Shown here in pieces: positions 8,355 to 16,939 of a stretch of DNA of 18,962 nucleotides. Origin of the DNA: CAZGVW01 sp964529265. Its GTDB lineage: Bacteria; Planctomycetota; Phycisphaerae; Phycisphaerales; UBA1924. The position numbers and the translations under genes are program-made. The notes beneath the pieces are model-generated. The model made no database searches, had not been told where the DNA came from, and saw nothing but the letters and a program-made list of their open reading frames with translations. The stretch's first letter is position 1, and every line of letters starts with the position of its first letter. Location of the stretch: assembly GCA_964529265.1 (NCBI GenBank), contig CAZGVW010000261.1, forward strand, positions 1 through 18,962. Reading direction: 5' to 3'.

Positions 8355-9358
8355 TCGCCGGCAATGACGCCGGCACGAATGTCGGCGCCAGCCTCCTGCG
8401 GGCCGCACACGCCCTCCAGATGCCCGCGGCGCTCTGCGACGCGCGGCGGGCCTTTGCCGGCTCGCGGGCGATCGCACGCGTGAACTGGTGGCTCCGCGGC
8501 CGTCGTCCGACGCGCCTGGCGGCGTACGGCCGCGCGATCGCGCAGACCTGCCGCGAACGGCAGCCGGCCTGGCTGATCGCCACAGGCGTGGCGCCGATCG
8601 AACGGCGGCATCTCGAGCAGATGCGGGCGCAGGGCGTCGTGACTATCAACTATCTGACCGACGATCCCTGGAACCCGGCGTTCAGCAGCCGCTGGTTTCT
8701 CGACGCGCTCACGGCCTACGACCGCGTGTACTCGCCGCGCACCGCCAACCTCGACGATTTGCGCCGGCACGGCTGCCGGCGCGTCGAGTACCTGCCGTTC
8801 GCCGTCGATCCGCATCTGTTCTTTCCCGAGGCGCCGGCCGAGGCCGAACGCGCGCGCTACGCCGCGGATGTCTGTTTCGTCGGCGGCGCCGAGCCCGCAC
8901 GGGTCGCGATCGTCTCGCGGCTGATTGAAGGCGGCGTCAACGTGGCGCTGTACGGCGACTACTGGGATCGCCATGCGGCGACACGGCCGGCCTGGCGCGG
9001 GCACGTATCGCCGGCGATCGTCCGCAAGGCGACCGGCGCCGCCGCCGTCTCGCTCTGCCTGGTGCGGCACGCCAATCGCGACGGACACACGATGCGCACG
9101 TTCGAAGCCGCCGCCATGGGCGCGTGCCTGCTGGTCGAAGACACCGACGAGCACCGGCGGCTCTTCGGCGGCGAGGACGAGATCGTGGCGTACTTCCGCT
9201 CGGAGACCGACGTGCTCGATCGCGCGAAGGCGCTGCTCGGCGATCGGGAGAGACGTCAGCGTCTTGCGGCCGCTGCACGGCGGTTCATCACGGGCGGTCA
9301 TCACACGTACCGCGATCGCCTTCGGGCGATGCTCGGCGCGCAGGAGTCAGCGGCGTGA
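8336..9358 (+). CDS. CgeB-like glycosyltransferase
   Basis: About 340 residues, resembling the CgeB/Glyco_trans_1_2 type of GT-B glycosyltransferase, named after a Bacillus spore-surface protein. Evidence is the middle stretch NYLTDDPWNP, then YDRVYSPRTANLDDLRR and EYLPFAVDPHLF. A donor-domain opening DVCFVGG and a C-terminal HTMRTFEAAAMGACLLVEDT follow; this last motif is characteristic of the family. Members are found in glycan and capsule clusters, but few have known reactions. Two GTG starts are possible: 8336, preceded by AGGTGG at 8326-8331, and 8348, which starts right at the first strand (VLIAGND). I chose 8336 for its better ribosome binding site; the two differ by four residues. It overlaps the previous gene by 19 bp (or 7) and the next by 4 (GTGA). 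Confidence 0.83.
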   Translation: MGGGVLIAGNDAGTNVGASLLRAAHALQMPAALCDARRAFAGSRAIARVNWWLRGRRPTRLAAYGRAIAQTCRERQPAWLIATGVAPIERRHLEQMRAQGVVTINYLTDDPWNPAFSSRWFLDALTAYDRVYSPRTANLDDLRRHGCRRVEYLPFAVDPHLFFPEAPAEAERARYAADVCFVGGAEPARVAIVSRLIEGGVNVALYGDYWDRHAATRPAWRGHVSPAIVRKATGAAAVSLCLVRHANRDGHTMRTFEAAAMGACLLVEDTDEHRRLFGGEDEIVAYFRSETDVLDRAKALLGDRERRQRLAAAARRFITGGHHTYRDRLRAMLGAQESAA

Positions 9359-10560
9359 AGATCGCGATCGTGGTCCAGGGGCGATTTCACGCCTTCGATC
9401 TCGGCACCGCGCTGATCCGGCGGGGCCATGACGTGGCGCTGTTCACGAACTATCCCCGCTGGGCCGTGCGCCGGTTCGGCGTCGACCCTGCGCGCGTGCG
9501 CAGTTTCCCCTGGCACGGTGTCGTCACGCGCGCCTACCAGCGGACGGGATCGCTGGCGCTGGCGCATCGCTGCGAGCCGCCCGCGCACCGCTGGTTCGGT
9601 CGCTGGGCGGCCCGGGAGCTCGGCCGCGAACCCTGGGACGTGATCCATTCGTGGAGCGGCGTGTCGGAGGAGATCCTGCGGTCGCCGGCGGCCGCAAGCG
9701 CGCTGACCCTGCTCATGCGCGGCTCCTCGCACATCGCGACCCAGCAGCAGCTGCTCCACGACGAATCGACACGGGCGGGCGTCGATCTCGATCGGCCGGG
9801 CGACTGGATGGTCGCGCGCGAGCGGCGCGAATACGAGCTCGCCGACGCCATCGTCGTCCTCTCATCGTTTTCGGCGCGGACGTTCGTCGAGCAGGGGATC
9901 GACCCCGATCGACTGGAGCTGGTGCCGCTGGGCGTCGATGTGCGCGCGTTCAGCGCGGACGCGCCGGCCAGGTCTGCCCGGATCGCGCGCATCCGGCGCG
10001 GCGACCCGTTGACCGTGCTCTATGTGGGCGCGCTGTCGTACCGCAAGGGGCTGCTCGATCTCATGCAGGTCGTGCGGGCGCCAGCGGCAGCGTCGCTGAG
10101 GTTCCGTCTGGTCGGGCACGTGATGCCGGAAGGACGGCCGCTGCTCGCGTCGCTGCCGCCGAACGTGGAGGTCGTGGGCAAACGCCCGCAGTCGGAGTTG
10201 CCCGGGGTGTATCGCGACGCCGATCTCTTCCTGTTTCCCACGATCGAGGATGGATTCCCCGCAGTGCTGGCGCAGGCGCACGCCGCGGGTCTGCCGATCA
10301 TCACGACGCCAAACGGCGCCGGCCGCGACATCGTGAGGTCTGAAGACGACGGGTGGATCGTGCCGATCCGCCGACCGGACGCCGTGCTCGAGCGCCTTGG
10401 ATGGTGTGAACGGAACCGCTCCGCGCTCGCCGACCTGATCGGGTCCGCCTGTCAGCCCGGACGCTCCCGCACCTGGGACGAAGTCGCGGAAGAGTTCGAG
10501 GCGATGTGTATCAGACGGCTCGAGCGGCGCGCCGGCAGGCGAGTCAGACATGCAGGATGA
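9355..10560 (+). CDS. Family 4 glycosyltransferase
   Basis: GT-B glycosyltransferase of 401 residues. GTG 9355 overlaps the previous stop as GTGA and opens with the expected strand KIAIVVQGRFHAFDLG. A mid-protein ADAIVVLSSFSARTF and LVPLGVDVRAF mark the linker between the two domains. The donor domain has LYVGALSYRKGLLDL. At the EX7E position the sequence reads EDGFPAVLAQAHAAGLP, so the pair is Asp299 and Gln307 instead of two glutamates. This D/Q version is a variant I recognise in other GT4 sequences, so the enzyme is probably active. The end overlaps the polymerase-like gene by 11 bp. The tail after about residue 380 is rich in arginine. Substrate unknown. Confidence 0.9.
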   Translation: MKIAIVVQGRFHAFDLGTALIRRGHDVALFTNYPRWAVRRFGVDPARVRSFPWHGVVTRAYQRTGSLALAHRCEPPAHRWFGRWAARELGREPWDVIHSWSGVSEEILRSPAAASALTLLMRGSSHIATQQQLLHDESTRAGVDLDRPGDWMVARERREYELADAIVVLSSFSARTFVEQGIDPDRLELVPLGVDVRAFSADAPARSARIARIRRGDPLTVLYVGALSYRKGLLDLMQVVRAPAAASLRFRLVGHVMPEGRPLLASLPPNVEVVGKRPQSELPGVYRDADLFLFPTIEDGFPAVLAQAHAAGLPIITTPNGAGRDIVRSEDDGWIVPIRRPDAVLERLGWCERNRSALADLIGSACQPGRSRTWDEVAEEFEAMCIRRLERRAGRRVRHAG

Positions 10561-11923
10561 CCTGAACCTGGCGTACTGGCTGATGGCCTGGCTGGCGACG
10601 GCGCTGTTCGTGCTGGTGCGCCACCTCCGCACGAACACGAGCGCCGGCCTGCTGATGACATACGTGCTGAGTTTCGGCACGCTGCACGCGCTCGCGCCCG
10701 CGCTCGCGCTGCTGCCGTGGTACGACTTTCCCGGCATCGAGGTCACGGCACTCGGCCTGCGGCAGAGCGTGCTGGCCATGGCGGCGTTCGCCGCCGGCGC
10801 GGAAATCGCCGCGGCGATGAAGCGCCACGAGGATCCCGACGGCGCGGACCTGATGACGCCCCGGCATCGCCTGTCGGGACAGCTCGTCACCGTGTACCTG
10901 CTCACGGCGGCGCTGCTCTACGGCGTGGTCACGCCGCTGGCCGGACGGCTGCCAACGGTTGGCGCGATCGCGTCGACCGGATCGACGCTCCTGGCGGTCG
11001 CGGTCGCTCTGAAGGCCTGGAACGCCCGCCTGCTCGGCAGGCCCGCCCTGGCTCTGCTCTGGATGTCGGCGACCGTGGCATTCCCGGTGATCACGGTGCT
11101 CTCGCAGGGCTTCCTGGGATACGGCTTCGCGGCGGCGCTGATCGTGTTCTCCCTGATCGCCTCTTTCAGCCGCCCGGGCCTGAAGACGGTGATCGCCACG
11201 GTGCTGCTGGCGTATGCGGGGCTGTCGGTGTACGTCACCTACATGCGCGACCGCGGCGACATCCGGTCGGTCGTGTGGGGTGGAGCCACCCTCGAAGATC
11301 GGTGGGACCAGCTCAGCACGACGATCAGGACGACCGAGTGGTTCGACCTGCAGGACCAGACCCATCTCGACCGCGTCCGCGGACGTCTGGATCAGGACTT
11401 TCTGGTCGGCGCCGCGATCGCCCACCTCGACGACCGCAACGTCGAGTTCGCGTACGGCTCCACCATCGTCGCGGCGGCGCTCGCCGCCATACCGCGCGCC
11501 GTCTGGCCGGACAAGCCGGTCGTCGCCGGCAGCGGCGACATCGTGAGCACCTATACGGGCATTCGCTTCGCCGAAGGGACGAGCATCGGCGTCGGACAGG
11601 TGCTCGAGATGTACATCAACTTCGGTACGGTTGGCGTGGTCGCCGGATTTCTGATCATCGGGCTCATCGTGGCCTACGTCGATCGGACGGCCGCCGTGCT
11701 GCTGGCCCGCGGCGAGACGCACCGGTTCCTGCTGTGGTACCTGCCCGGCTTGAGCCTCCTGCAGATCGGCGGCGCGTTCTCGGAGGTGGTCGCGACGGCC
11801 GGCGCGTCGTTCATCCTCGTGAAGGTCGTCAACCATCTGGCGCTGCACTTGTCGGTCGGGACGGAAACGCCCGATGCCGACGCGGAGAGGCCCGTCATGC
11901 CCGCCGACGAGCTCGCGCCGTGA
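10550..11923 (+). CDS. Polytopic membrane protein, probable Wzy-type oligosaccharide repeat-unit polymerase
   Basis: Integral membrane protein of 457 residues with about ten to twelve hydrophobic segments, approximately at 7-24, 31-56, 70-90, 111-131, 138-156, 166-185, 187-206, 211-230, 302-316, 355-377, 392-412 and 415-430. A large polar loop spans about 231-300. The stretch IPRAVWPDKP at 314-323 followed by GTSIGVGQVLEMYINFG matches what I recall of Wzy-like O-antigen or exopolysaccharide polymerases. Such enzymes join lipid-linked repeat units at the periplasmic face. Sequence divergence in this family makes a ligase (WaaL-like) a possible alternative, but no ligase hallmark is seen. ATG 10550 overlaps the GT4 gene by 11 bp and gives an N-terminus that soon enters the first membrane segment. 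It ends in a GTGA overlap with the next gene. This is the only clearly polytopic protein in the window. Confidence 0.78.
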   Translation: MQDDLNLAYWLMAWLATALFVLVRHLRTNTSAGLLMTYVLSFGTLHALAPALALLPWYDFPGIEVTALGLRQSVLAMAAFAAGAEIAAAMKRHEDPDGADLMTPRHRLSGQLVTVYLLTAALLYGVVTPLAGRLPTVGAIASTGSTLLAVAVALKAWNARLLGRPALALLWMSATVAFPVITVLSQGFLGYGFAAALIVFSLIASFSRPGLKTVIATVLLAYAGLSVYVTYMRDRGDIRSVVWGGATLEDRWDQLSTTIRTTEWFDLQDQTHLDRVRGRLDQDFLVGAAIAHLDDRNVEFAYGSTIVAAALAAIPRAVWPDKPVVAGSGDIVSTYTGIRFAEGTSIGVGQVLEMYINFGTVGVVAGFLIIGLIVAYVDRTAAVLLARGETHRFLLWYLPGLSLLQIGGAFSEVVATAGASFILVKVVNHLALHLSVGTETPDADAERPVMPADELAP

Positions 11924-13098
11924 AGGTGCTGCACGTGATTCCGGCGATGGCGGCGCGCTACGGCGGGCCGACCACCGCGGTGCTGGGGATGTGCCGGGCG
12001 CTGATGACCGCCGGCACCGACGTGCTGATCGCGACAACCGATGCCGATGGCAGCAACCGGCTCGCCGCGCCGGAGGGGCAGTTGACCACGCCCGAAGGCG
12101 TGCCCGTCATCGTGTTTCGCCGCCGAGCGAGCGAGTCGTTCAAGTGGTCCCCGGCGCTCGCGCGCTGGCTGCGCGCCCACGTCCCGGAGTTCGATCTCGT
12201 GCACGTCCACGCGGTGTTCTCGCACAGCTCGCTGGCCGCGGGCCGCGCGTGCCGGCGCGCGCGGGTTCCGCATGTCGTCCGGCCGCTCGGCACGCTGGAT
12301 CCCTGGAGTCTCGAGCAGCATGCGTGGCGCAAGAACGCGCTGCTGGCGACCTCGGCACGGCGTCTGCTCGGCGGCGCCACCGCGGTTCATTACACGTCGG
12401 CGGAGGAGCAACGGCTCGCCGAAAGTCACCTGCCATGGCTGGCGCCCGGGATCGTCATTCCTCTCGGGATCGATGACGAGCAGTTCGCGGATGCGGACCA
12501 CGCGCCGGTCGAGCGATCCGCGGTCGTCCTGGCATTGGGCCGCTTGCACCCGAAGAAAGGGATCGACCTGCTCATCGAGGCCTTTCACGCGCTGGCCGCC
12601 ATGGAGCCGCTGCAGGCGTGGCGGCTGCGGATTGGCGGCGATGGGCCCGCCGCCTGCGTGGCCGCCCTCGAGCGGCTGGCGAGTGCGGGGCCGGCGTCGG
12701 ATCGCATCGAGTTCCTCGGATGGGTCGATCGCCCGCGCCGCGCCGAGCTGCTCCGATCGTCGTCGTTGTTCGTGCTGCCATCCCACCAGGAGAACTTCGG
12801 CATCGCGCTCGTGGAAGCTATGGGCGCGGGCGTGCCGGCGATCGTCACGCCCGGCGTGAACATCGCGACAGACATCGCGTCGGCCGGAGCAGGGTGGGTG
12901 ACCGAGCGGACGACACCGGGGCTCACGCAATCGCTGCGAGCGGCAATGAGCGACCGCCGCGCGCTGGCCGAGCGGGGCCGCGCCGCTCGCACGTACGCCG
13001 AACGGTTCCGTTGGTCCGTTGTGGCCGGTCAGCTGCGGTCCGGCTACGACCGGGTGGTGAACACCGCGTCCCTCAGCGGGGCGGCGGCAGGCCGGTAG
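11920..13098 (+). CDS. Family 4 glycosyltransferase
   Basis: GT-B glycosyltransferase of 392 residues with all the classic GT4 marks. It opens with KVLHVIPAMAARYGGPTTAV, including the GGP glycine loop, and has DLVHVHAVFSH and PHVVRPLGTLDPWSL in the acceptor domain. The linker reads IVIPLGIDDEQF. The donor domain has LALGRLHPKKGIDLLIEAF, RIGGDGP and a complete EX7E pair (Glu291 and Glu299) in SHQENFGIALVEAMGAGVP. GTG 11920 overlaps the polymerase-like stop as GTGA. It ends in TAG, the only non-TGA stop seen in the window, and leaves 5 bp before the AsnB-like gene. The adjacency to the polymerase suggests a role in completing the repeat unit, which is inference. Confidence 0.92.
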   Translation: MKVLHVIPAMAARYGGPTTAVLGMCRALMTAGTDVLIATTDADGSNRLAAPEGQLTTPEGVPVIVFRRRASESFKWSPALARWLRAHVPEFDLVHVHAVFSHSSLAAGRACRRARVPHVVRPLGTLDPWSLEQHAWRKNALLATSARRLLGGATAVHYTSAEEQRLAESHLPWLAPGIVIPLGIDDEQFADADHAPVERSAVVLALGRLHPKKGIDLLIEAFHALAAMEPLQAWRLRIGGDGPAACVAALERLASAGPASDRIEFLGWVDRPRRAELLRSSSLFVLPSHQENFGIALVEAMGAGVPAIVTPGVNIATDIASAGAGWVTERTTPGLTQSLRAAMSDRRALAERGRAARTYAERFRWSVVAGQLRSGYDRVVNTASLSGAAAGR

Positions 13099-13103
13099 CG
13101 ATC

Positions 13104-15041
13104 ATGTGCGGCATTGCTGGCGCGGCGGTCTGGGGCGATGTTCCGCGCGGTCTCGATCCGTTCCGTCTGACCGCGGACATGACGCGCGCGCTCGCGCACC
13201 GAGGCCCCGACGGAGAGGGCGTCGTGGATTGCACGCCGCGTCACGACGCCGCGTCTCCCGCTACCTGCGTGCTCGGACACCGGCGTCTGGCGATTATCGA
13301 CTTGAGCGACCGCGCGGCGCAGCCGATGACCAGCCCTCGCGTGCCGGTCTCGGTGACCTACAACGGCGAGATCTACAACTTCCGATCGCTGCGGCGCGAG
13401 CTGCAGCGCACCGGCCGCGATTTCCAGTCCGACTCGGACACCGAAGTGCTGCTCCAGGGTTATGAGGAGTGGGGCACGTCGGTCGTTGATCGACTGCGCG
13501 GCATGTTTGCGTGTGCCATCTGGGACGGCCGCTCGCAGCAGCTGGTGGTGGCGCGCGATCGGTTGGGGATCAAACCGCTCTACCTGCATCGCACCGAGCG
13601 CGGCGTGCTGTTCGCCTCGGAGATCCGGGCGCTGCTCGCCTCGGGCGTCGTGCCGCGGGAGCTCGACCCTCTTGCGCTCGATCAGTTCCTGGCGTACCAG
13701 GCCGTGCCGCCTCCGCGAACGCTGGTTCGCGGCATCGACCTGCTGCCGCCCGGGCACCTCGCGGTGATCGATTCGCGCCACGAGCCGACCAGCCAGCCGT
13801 ACTGGGATCTGCTGACGTGCGCCGGGCCGTCGCGGCGGCTGAGCGTGTCGTTCGCCGCCGCCCGCGAGCGCGTGCGCGAGCTGCTGTCCGAATCGATCGA
13901 TCTGCACCTGGTCAGCGACGTGCCCGTCGGCGTGTTCCTCTCCGGCGGCGTGGACTCGAGCGCCCTGGTGGCCTTGATGCACGACCGCGGTGTCACCGCG
14001 CGGACGTTCTCGATCGGCTTTCCCGGCACGTCGTATGACGAGGCGGCGTATGCACGGGCGATCGCGTCGAGATTCGGCACGGAGCACGTCGAGATTCCGA
14101 TCTCCGAAGCCGACATTCCGGATCAGATCCGGGCGGCAGCGGCCAGCATCGATCATCCGAGCGGCGACGGGATCAACACGTTCCTGATCGCGCGCGCGGT
14201 GCGGGCAGCGGGCGTCACGGTCGCGCTGTCGGGCCTCGGGGGCGACGAGTTCTTCGGCGGGTATCCCTCGTTCGAGCGTTTTGCGCGCTACGGCCAGTAC
14301 GCGCGCGCCTGGGGTCGATCGCCGGGCGCGGTCCGGTCGAGTGTGGCCGCGGCCGTCCGCGCCGTGGGGCAGCGCTCGGTGGCCACCGAGAAGACCGCAG
14401 CGCTGCTCGAGACCGATGGCTCGCTGCCGGAAGCCTTCCCGATCATGCGCGAGTTGTTCGCCCCGGCGCAGCGCGAGGCCTTGCTCGGTCGCGAGAGACG
14501 GGCCGACGCCGAACAGCAGGGCGATCCGTACGTGACGCTGCTCGCGCGCGCGGTGGAACGGGCCGCCGGCGCCGGTCTCATGGCGCTGGTGTCGTATGCG
14601 GAAGCGCGCACCTACCTGCACGACGTGCTCCTGCGCGACACCGATCAAATGAGCATGCGCTGGGGCCTCGAAGTGCGCGTGCCGCTGATCGACCACCGGC
14701 TCGTGGAGTACCTCATGACGCTGCCGGACGACCTCAGGGAGCCGGGAGACCGGCCCAAGCGACTGCTGATCGAGAGCCTGCCGTCGCCGCTGCCGGAGAT
14801 CTGCGTCGATCGCCCGAAACAAGGGTTCGTGCTGCCCTTCGCGACGTGGATGCGCGGCGAGCTGCGTGCCTTCTGCGAGGACCACCTGCGCGGGCTCGGA
14901 GCGAAACGCGTGCTGAGTGACGCGGCCGTGCAGTCGATGTGGCGCGGCTTTCTGGCTGACGATCGGCGGATCTCGTGGAGCCGGCCGTGGACGCTGGTTG
15001 CGTTGAACGCCTGGCTGGACCACGTTCGGATCGCCGCATGA
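13104..15041 (+). CDS. asnB: Asparagine synthase (glutamine-hydrolysing) type amidotransferase
   Basis: Two-domain amidotransferase of 645 residues. The chain begins MCGIAG, so after Met removal Cys2 would be the N-terminal nucleophile of the glutaminase domain. RGPDGEG and HRRLAIIDLS are further marks of this domain, and YNGEIYNF lies near residue 90. The C-terminal synthetase domain has the PP-loop SGGVDSSAL starting at Ser280, then ALSGLGGDEFFGGYPSF and a later RDTDQMSMRWGLEVRVPLIDH. The generic reaction activates a carboxylate with ATP and aminates it with ammonia from glutamine. In polysaccharide clusters such enzymes often amidate uronic-acid-type sugars rather than making asparagine. 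Exosortase-associated exopolysaccharide clusters also carry a related amidotransferase. ATG 13104 is fixed by the need for Cys2. It overlaps the next gene by ATGA. Family certain; glycan amidation inferred from context. Confidence 0.93.
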   Translation: MCGIAGAAVWGDVPRGLDPFRLTADMTRALAHRGPDGEGVVDCTPRHDAASPATCVLGHRRLAIIDLSDRAAQPMTSPRVPVSVTYNGEIYNFRSLRRELQRTGRDFQSDSDTEVLLQGYEEWGTSVVDRLRGMFACAIWDGRSQQLVVARDRLGIKPLYLHRTERGVLFASEIRALLASGVVPRELDPLALDQFLAYQAVPPPRTLVRGIDLLPPGHLAVIDSRHEPTSQPYWDLLTCAGPSRRLSVSFAAARERVRELLSESIDLHLVSDVPVGVFLSGGVDSSALVALMHDRGVTARTFSIGFPGTSYDEAAYARAIASRFGTEHVEIPISEADIPDQIRAAAASIDHPSGDGINTFLIARAVRAAGVTVALSGLGGDEFFGGYPSFERFARYGQYARAWGRSPGAVRSSVAAAVRAVGQRSVATEKTAALLETDGSLPEAFPIMRELFAPAQREALLGRERRADAEQQGDPYVTLLARAVERAAGAGLMALVSYAEARTYLHDVLLRDTDQMSMRWGLEVRVPLIDHRLVEYLMTLPDDLREPGDRPKRLLIESLPSPLPEICVDRPKQGFVLPFATWMRGELRAFCEDHLRGLGAKRVLSDAAVQSMWRGFLADDRRISWSRPWTLVALNAWLDHVRIAA

Positions 15042-15949
15042 CGAGTCTCGTCCAGCCTCGCTCCACGCTGACCGTGGTCGTGCTCACCGTCAACGAAGAG
15101 CGCAACCTGCCGGCGTGTCTCGACAGCCTGACCGGCTGGGGCTGCCCAATCTTCGTGGTCGATTCGGGGAGCACGGATCGCACCGCGGCCATCGCGCGGC
15201 ATCGCGGCGCCCAGGTCGTGGAGCACGCCTTTGAGACCCACGCGACGCAGTGGAAATGGGCACTCGCGCATCTCCCGCTCGACGCCGACTGGGTGCTGGC
15301 GCTCGACGCCGATCAGCGTCTGACGCCGGAGCTGCGATCGGCGATCGATCGCCTGCTGGCACACCCCGGGCAGACGACGGGCGCCTTCCTGTGCCGGCGT
15401 CAGGTGTTCCGCGGCAAGTGGATTCGCTTCGGCGGCTACTATCCGAAGTACCTGCTCAAGCTGTTCCGCCGGGCCGCGGTCTCGGTCGACGAAGCGGATC
15501 TGGTCGATCACCACTTCAGCGTCGCGGGTCCGGTGACGAAGCTCTCGGGCGACCTGATTGAAGACAACCAGAACGAAGCCGCGATCGCGGTCTGGACCGC
15601 CAAGCACAATCGCTACGCCGTGCTTCAGGCCCGCCAGGACCTCCTGCAACAGGGCGCCCGGACCGGCGCGTCGGCCTTGCTCGGTCCGCCGGATCGACGC
15701 ATGCAGTACCTGAAACAGCTCTGGGGCCATCTGCCGCCGTACGTCCGGCCGTGCCTCTACGTCTTCTATCGCTACGTCCTTCGCCTCGGCTTCCTGGACG
15801 GCAAGCAGGGATTCGTGTTTCACGTCCTCCAGGCGTTCTGGTATCGGCTGCTCGTGGACATCAATCTCGACGAGCTCCGGCAGTCGCAGGCCAGCGACCC
15901 CGCCGCGGCATCGGAGCCGGCGAAACCGTCCGACGTTCGCTCCACATGA
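15038..15949 (+). CDS. Family 2 glycosyltransferase, WaaE/beta-1,4-glucosyltransferase-like
   Basis: GT-A glycosyltransferase of 303 residues. It follows the WaaE (KdtX) pattern: VVVLTVNEERNLPACLDSL at the start, VVDSGSTDRT with Asp42, and WALAHLPLDADWVLALDAD with the DAD metal site at 90-92. FRGKWIRFGGYYP and KLFRR follow, features shared with lipopolysaccharide-core glucosyltransferases. A hydrophobic and aromatic C-terminal part (about 225-285) may bind the membrane. The ATG start at 15038 is in an ATGA overlap with asnB. The family resemblance suggests a role in adding hexose in the inner part of a glycan, but the sugar is not determined by the sequence. It ends in an ATGA overlap with a second GT2. 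Confidence 0.9.
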   Translation: MTSLVQPRSTLTVVVLTVNEERNLPACLDSLTGWGCPIFVVDSGSTDRTAAIARHRGAQVVEHAFETHATQWKWALAHLPLDADWVLALDADQRLTPELRSAIDRLLAHPGQTTGAFLCRRQVFRGKWIRFGGYYPKYLLKLFRRAAVSVDEADLVDHHFSVAGPVTKLSGDLIEDNQNEAAIAVWTAKHNRYAVLQARQDLLQQGARTGASALLGPPDRRMQYLKQLWGHLPPYVRPCLYVFYRYVLRLGFLDGKQGFVFHVLQAFWYRLLVDINLDELRQSQASDPAAASEPAKPSDVRST

Positions 15950-16935
15950 ACATCCGATCCACGCGTCGCAGCCCGTCGGCTCACCCCTCGATCGCGATCC
16001 TGATCCCGTCGCACAATCGCGCGGCCGAGATCGGCGAGACGCTCGCCTCGATCAGGAACCAGCACGGCGGCCTGCCGGCCATCGACGCCATCTACATCGC
16101 GGACGACTGCTCGACGGACGGCACGGCCGCCGCCGCCGTGGCCGCGTGGGGCGACGCCACGCCGCCGATGCGTCTGCTGCAGCCGGCAGGCAATCTCGGC
16201 CAGTTCGGCAACGTGAACGCCGCGCTCGGCGCGCTGATGGACGCCCACGACTGGGTCATCGTCCTGCACGACGATGACACGGCGCGCTTCGACTGGCTGG
16301 CACGCCTGACGGAGCGGATTCAGGCCTGCGCGGCGACGGTGGCCTCGGTGTGCTCCAGCTGGGACGTGCTGTACGACCGGAGCCTTGCCGAGATCGGCGA
16401 AGACGATCCGCTCCGCGACGTCGAGCTCGTCGCCAGTTCCGATGCCGCGGTGCGGTCGACGCTTCTGCGCGGCTGCTGGTGGCACTTCTCGGGTGCGGCG
16501 ATTCGCACCGAGGCGCTGCGTCGCGTGGGACTGTTCGACGAGGCGCTGCCGCAGTGCGCCGACTGGGACTGGCTGCTACGCTGCCTCGCGGACGGCTGGA
16601 GCGTCGAGTACATCCCGCGCGCGTTGGTCCGGTACCGGCAGCACCGCCAGAGCGTGTCCACGAAGTCGTTCCGCACGCACCAGGACCTGGCCGAGCATCT
16701 GCTGCTGTTGCACCGCTACGGGCGTTTCCTCCAGCGGTCGGACATCTGGATGGTTCATCGCCGCCTGGGCACCTACGCCGGCAGGCGCGCGGCCCGCGCC
16801 GTGCTGCAGGCGCGGCCCACGGGCGTCTGGCGTGCCGCGCGGACCGGCGTGGGCATCGCGCGATCCTGTGCGCGCATGCTGGCCGCAGCCGCAGCGGACG
16901 GCGCCGACCGATCGCCTGAAGGCGGGACGACCTGA
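15946..16935 (+). CDS. Family 2 glycosyltransferase
   Basis: GT-A glycosyltransferase of 329 residues. About 15 basic and serine-rich residues precede the first strand SIAILIPSHNRAAEIGETL. ADDCSTDG carries Asp53 and Asp54. The metal motif is HDDD at 108-111, and CADWDWLLR holds the probable catalytic acidic residue. The pattern is close to rhamnosyl- or galactofuranosyl-type GT2 enzymes, although the donor cannot be assigned. The C-terminal 80 residues are Arg/Ala rich and may be membrane-peripheral. ATG 15946 forms an ATGA overlap with the upstream gene. The following methyltransferase begins 4 bp after the stop. Confidence 0.9.
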   Translation: MNIRSTRRSPSAHPSIAILIPSHNRAAEIGETLASIRNQHGGLPAIDAIYIADDCSTDGTAAAAVAAWGDATPPMRLLQPAGNLGQFGNVNAALGALMDAHDWVIVLHDDDTARFDWLARLTERIQACAATVASVCSSWDVLYDRSLAEIGEDDPLRDVELVASSDAAVRSTLLRGCWWHFSGAAIRTEALRRVGLFDEALPQCADWDWLLRCLADGWSVEYIPRALVRYRQHRQSVSTKSFRTHQDLAEHLLLLHRYGRFLQRSDIWMVHRRLGTYAGRRAARAVLQARPTGVWRAARTGVGIARSCARMLAAAAADGADRSPEGGTT

Positions 16936-16939
16936 GGAC

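Noticed and set aside
13044..15023. Open frame of 659 codons on the - strand opposite asnB
   Set aside because: Composition is that of antisense GC-rich DNA and the + strand carries a complete amidotransferase.
13104..15041. Housekeeping asparagine synthetase
   Set aside because: Not ruled out biochemically, but the location inside a glycan operon with overlap to a glycosyltransferase makes a dedicated glycan amidotransferase more likely.
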